Assembly (NCBI GenBank): GCA_002696275.1
Contig: NZRO01000024.1
Span: 31,634 to 67,741, forward strand
Source: Flavobacteriales bacterium
GTDB taxonomy: Bacteria > Bacteroidota > Bacteroidia > Flavobacteriales > BACL11
DNA: 36,108 nucleotides
Direction: 5' to 3'
Shown here: positions 33,243 to 36,108 of the stretch, piece after piece
Position numbering within the stretch: the first letter of the stretch is position 1
Layout: each line of letters starts with the position of its first letter
Notes under the pieces: model-generated
What the model saw: only the letters and a program-made list of their open reading frames with translations
What the model was told of the DNA's origin: nothing
Databases searched by the model: none
Translations under genes and position numbers: made by a program

Positions 33243-34559
33243 ATGATAAGAGATTTAAAAAACTTAGACAATTGGAGCTTATCTAAAAAGCGTAAATTCT
33301 TCTGGATTTTCACAATTATTTGGGTACTCTTTATTTATTTAATTGATGGAGAGTGGTTGTACTTTATTCCATTTATTATGGGAGATATAATTTTCTGGAA
33401 AACCATCAATTATACATTCTGGAAAAAAAGAAAGAAGAAAGTAGAAAAAACAAAGTCTTGGATTAAAAGTTGGGGTGATGCTATTTTATTTGCTGTAATT
33501 GCGGCGACTATTTTACGAACTTTCTTTATTGAAGCTTATACTATCCCTACTCCGTCGATGGAAAAATCATTAATGGTTGGAGATTATTTATTTGTAAGTA
33601 AAACTTCCTATGGACCTAGGGTACCGATTACCCCTTTATCGTTTCCACTAGTACATCATACACTTCCAATTACTGGAGGCCAATCCTATCTAGAGTGGAT
33701 AAAAATACCATACCACAGAATGTCTGGTTGGAAAGGAGCAAATGCTCAATCTCCAATTGGCGTGGATAGAAACGACTGTGTAGTTTTTAACTGGCCAGCG
33801 GAAAGAGAAGGTAGACCAATCGACAAGAAAGAAAATTATGTAAAAAGATGTGTAGCATTGCCTGGTGACGAGATAAAAATTGAAGATGGAATTCTATTTA
33901 TTAATGGGGAAAAGGAAACAAAACACAACTGGATGAAAAAACAGAGAAGGTATTTTGTAAAAACACAATCAGGATTAAATACAGAAAAGTTATACCAGGA
34001 TTACGATATTTACCCAACAGATGTACAGAAGCTCAGATTCGGAAATATATATGCAATAAATACTACTGAAAGAGCTATTAAAGATTTAAAGAAAAAATCC
34101 TATGTTGATAGTATTTGGACAACTGGTCCTCAAGGAGATATTTTCAATAATAAAGTTATGAATCCAGATTATTTCTTAGTTCACAATCCTTATGATTGGA
34201 ACGAGGAGAATTACGGACCTCTTACGATTCCAAAGAAAGGAGTTACCGTAACAATTACTAAGGATAATATCGCTCTATACAAACAGATTATTAACAGGTA
34301 TGAAGGAGAAGAAATGGAAAAACTGGATAATTTCTTAAGTATAAAAGCTGAAATAGAAGAAAAGGGATCTGCAAACTACACCTTTAAACAGAATTATTAT
34401 TGGTTAATGGGAGATAATAGACAAAATTCTGCTGATAGCAGATTCTGGGGATTTGTTCCAGAAAATCACATTGTCGGAAAAGCGTTATTTATATGGATGA
34501 GTTATGACAAATATGGTAAAGGTATCAGGTGGAATAGATTGTTCAATTCGGTAAAATAA
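33243..34559 (+). CDS. lepB: Signal peptidase I
   Basis: Cleaves Sec signal peptides at the outer face of the inner membrane. 438 aa, in the long form usual in Bacteroidota. Two N-terminal hydrophobic stretches (about 20-55), then a membrane helix (about 79-96) leading to catalytic Ser105 in YTIPTPSMEKSLMVGDY. The general-base lysine is Lys201 in NYVKRCVALPGDE. The signature GDNRQNSADSRFWG near residue 385 is intact. A large insert (about 215-375) is present between Lys and this motif. wbqC begins 1 base after the stop. Confidence 0.96.
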   Translation: MIRDLKNLDNWSLSKKRKFFWIFTIIWVLFIYLIDGEWLYFIPFIMGDIIFWKTINYTFWKKRKKKVEKTKSWIKSWGDAILFAVIAATILRTFFIEAYTIPTPSMEKSLMVGDYLFVSKTSYGPRVPITPLSFPLVHHTLPITGGQSYLEWIKIPYHRMSGWKGANAQSPIGVDRNDCVVFNWPAEREGRPIDKKENYVKRCVALPGDEIKIEDGILFINGEKETKHNWMKKQRRYFVKTQSGLNTEKLYQDYDIYPTDVQKLRFGNIYAINTTERAIKDLKKKSYVDSIWTTGPQGDIFNNKVMNPDYFLVHNPYDWNEENYGPLTIPKKGVTVTITKDNIALYKQIINRYEGEEMEKLDNFLSIKAEIEEKGSANYTFKQNYYWLMGDNRQNSADSRFWGFVPENHIVGKALFIWMSYDKYGKGIRWNRLFNSVK

Positions 34560-34560
34560 A

Positions 34561-35160
34561 TTGAAAGTTTTACTTCCCATTTCATATTTAGGTCCAGCCT
34601 CATACTTTAGCGTTTTTATACAATCCTCCGAAGTTTTTATTGAGTCTAATGAACATTTTGTAAAGCAATCAATACGAAATAGATGTAGTATTTTATCTTC
34701 TAATGGAACTCAGTTACTGAGTATCCCTAAAGAAAGAAAATCTGCGGATAAAACACTTATTACTGATATAAATATATCCAAGTCACAAAATTGGCAAAAG
34801 TTACATTGGCAAGCTCTAATCTCATCTTACAACTCTTCTCCTTTTTTCGAATATTACAAAGATCAGTTAGGAGAATTTTATCATACTAATCCATTAAATT
34901 TGTTCAACTTTAATTTAAGATTGACAGAGCTAATCTTGTCTTTTTTACAAACCGAAAAAAAGATACATTTCACCTCAGAATATAATAGAAAATTTGATGG
35001 GATAGATTTCAGAAATCATAAATTCAAAAATCTTGAAATGGATAGATATGAACAAGTTTTTTCTGAGAAAATAGAGTTTCAATCTGATTTATCAGTACTA
35101 GATGTACTATTTAATTTAGGGCCGGAAACTACTTCTTATTTAGAAAGACAAAGTATTTAA
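34561..35160 (+). CDS. WbqC family protein
   Basis: 199 aa, WbqC-like. The start KVLLPISYLGPASYFSVFIQ, then FVKQSIRNRCSILSSNGTQLLSIP and QNWQKLHWQALISSYNSSPFFEYYKD, match the family; the His and Ser-rich centre is typical. WbqC is found near O-antigen loci in some bacteria and beside lepB in Bacteroidota; its enzyme activity is not established. Start is TTG 34561, one base after the lepB stop. Confidence 0.9.
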   Translation: MKVLLPISYLGPASYFSVFIQSSEVFIESNEHFVKQSIRNRCSILSSNGTQLLSIPKERKSADKTLITDINISKSQNWQKLHWQALISSYNSSPFFEYYKDQLGEFYHTNPLNLFNFNLRLTELILSFLQTEKKIHFTSEYNRKFDGIDFRNHKFKNLEMDRYEQVFSEKIEFQSDLSVLDVLFNLGPETTSYLERQSI

Positions 35161-35165
35161 TTTCT

Positions 35166-35173
35166 TATTTTTG
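35166..35173 (+). promoter_or_regulatory. -7 promoter box for the acyl-CoA carboxylase gene
   Basis: TATTTTTG on the plus strand, 15 bases before ATG 35189, and directly after the wbqC stop. Confidence 0.55.
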
Positions 35174-35188
35174 TAAAAAATTTACAAG

Positions 35189-36108
35189 ATGGTCGATTTA
35201 GAATTCAACAAGAATGATGACAAGATGAGACTTCTAATCTCTGAGATGAAAAGAAGGCATGCAGAAATAGCTCTTGGTGGTGGTAAAAAGAAGATAGAGA
35301 AGCAACATGATAAAGGAAAACTTACTGCTCGAGAAAGGATAGATTACCTTAAGGATAAAGATGCTGAATTTTTAGAAATTGCTGCTTTTGCTGGTTACGA
35401 TATGTATATGGAATATGGAGGATGTCCCTCAGGTGGTGTAGTTGCAGGAATCACTTACATTAAGGAAAAACAATGTATTATAGTAGCGAATGATGCTACT
35501 GTAAAAGCGGGTGCTTGGTTCCCAATAACTGGAAAGAAGAATTTAAGATTGCAAGAAATTGCAATGGAAAACAGATTACCCATCATTTATTTAGTGGATT
35601 CTGCTGGGGTATTCTTACCAATGCAAGATGAAATTTTTCCAGACAAAGAACATTTCGGAAGGATTTTTAGAAATAATGCTAAAATGAGTTCCATGGGAAT
35701 TACTCAGATTTCTGCCATTATGGGTTCATGTGTTGCTGGGGGTGCCTACCTCCCTATCATGTCGGATGAAGCTCTTATTGTGGATAAAACGGCTTCTATA
35801 TTTTTGGCAGGAAGTTACTTGGTAAAAGCTGCTATTGGAGAAGATATTGATAACGAAACTTTAGGCGGTGCTACTACCCATTGTGAAATTTCTGGTGTAA
35901 CAGATTATAAAGCCAAAGACGATAAAGATGCTTTAGATAAAATCAGAAAAATAATGGATAAAATTGGAGATTTTGAAAAAGCAGGATTCAATAGAAAGGA
36001 ATCTCATCCACCTAAGGAAGAAGAAAGAGAAATTTACGGAATCATCCCTAGAGATAGAGCGAAACCTTACCAAATGAGAGAAATCATCAAAAGGTTGGTC
36101 GATAAATC
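35189..36108 (+). CDS. Acyl-CoA carboxylase beta (carboxyltransferase) subunit, partial
   Basis: Open frame from ATG 35189 to the window end (306 full codons; C-terminal part missing). The carboxyltransferase fold is recognised from KLTARERIDYL, the GYDMYMEYGGCPSGGVVAGI segment, IIVANDATVKAGAWFPITGKK, LPIIYLVDSAGVFLPMQDEIFP and SCVAGGAYLPIMSDEA, then LGGATTHCEISGVTDY. It resembles methylcrotonyl-CoA or propionyl-CoA carboxylase beta subunits more than AccD of fatty-acid synthesis. A leucine-catabolism role (methylcrotonyl-CoA) would pair with the leucine dehydrogenase in this window, but the specificity cannot be settled from this part. Confidence 0.93.
   Translation, partial: MVDLEFNKNDDKMRLLISEMKRRHAEIALGGGKKKIEKQHDKGKLTARERIDYLKDKDAEFLEIAAFAGYDMYMEYGGCPSGGVVAGITYIKEKQCIIVANDATVKAGAWFPITGKKNLRLQEIAMENRLPIIYLVDSAGVFLPMQDEIFPDKEHFGRIFRNNAKMSSMGITQISAIMGSCVAGGAYLPIMSDEALIVDKTASIFLAGSYLVKAAIGEDIDNETLGGATTHCEISGVTDYKAKDDKDALDKIRKIMDKIGDFEKAGFNRKESHPPKEEEREIYGIIPRDRAKPYQMREIIKRLVDK

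Noticed and set aside
1..36108. CRISPR array, tRNA, rRNA, insertion sequence or prophage
   Set aside because: No regularly spaced repeats, no tRNA-like cloverleaf or rRNA sequence noticed, and no transposase, integrase or phage protein among the frames.

Overview
The window is an ordinary-looking, compact chromosomal segment of a low-GC (about 30% by eye) member of Bacteroidota, most likely order Flavobacteriales. The evidence is a MutL with Bacteroidota-style C-terminal motifs, a GldG-like gene and a DUF4340 gene in front of dnaN, a ParA-ParB-DUF5683-LepB-WbqC block, a secreted GEVED-type surface protein, bacillithiol synthesis (BshC), and promoters that match the Bacteroidota -7 consensus TAnnTTTG. 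No tRNA, rRNA, CRISPR array, insertion sequence or phage gene was seen. No gap between genes exceeds 150 bases.

Layout. (1) 1-5191, minus strand: bshC, guaA and a periplasmic-binding-protein-like gene form a tight operon, followed by the N-terminal part of a secreted GEVED-type protein that runs off the window. (2) 5297-9906, plus strand: a small membrane protein, mutL, two rhomboid proteases and a membrane-anchored endonuclease/exonuclease/phosphatase protein, the last four in overlapping order. (3) 9903-12639, minus strand: leucine dehydrogenase, nusB, a DUF1573 lipoprotein and yajC. (4) 12766-16668, plus strand: an ABC exporter, a SAM methyltransferase and a membrane acyltransferase, plus a possible tiny peptide gene. 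(5) 16813-21020, minus strand: phoH, purC, a glycosyltransferase, a sigma factor and rsmG. (6) 21113-26257, plus strand: SAM hydrolase, a gldG-like gene, a DUF4340 lipoprotein, dnaN and an outer-membrane barrel. (7) 26301-28099, minus strand: gcvT and comB. (8) 28193-36108, plus strand: an APC permease with a USP tail, a PUR/DUF3276 protein, parA, parB, a DUF5683 protein, lepB, wbqC and the start of an acyl-CoA carboxylase beta subunit.

Most genes are housekeeping: purine synthesis (purC, guaA), mismatch repair, replication clamp, chromosome partition, protein export (yajC, lepB), ribosome methylation and transcription (nusB, sigma). Around these lie envelope genes. Fourteen sites match TAnnTTTG, most of them 4-30 bases before a start codon. 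Only one, the leucine dehydrogenase promoter, also has a clean -33 TTTG at 19-base spacing. Six genes use TTG starts and two use GTG. In three places a TTG inside a -7 box mimics a start codon.

I found no clear new multi-gene system. The most worthwhile leads are: a 15-codon leader ORF rich in Thr/Val/Ile/Leu before leucine dehydrogenase; interleaved divergent promoters at the same place; an in-frame internal duplication in the acyltransferase; a 36-codon ORF with a double-glycine-leader-like N-terminus; a GldG-like protein without a neighbouring GldF; and the absence of dapB from a block where it is usually present.
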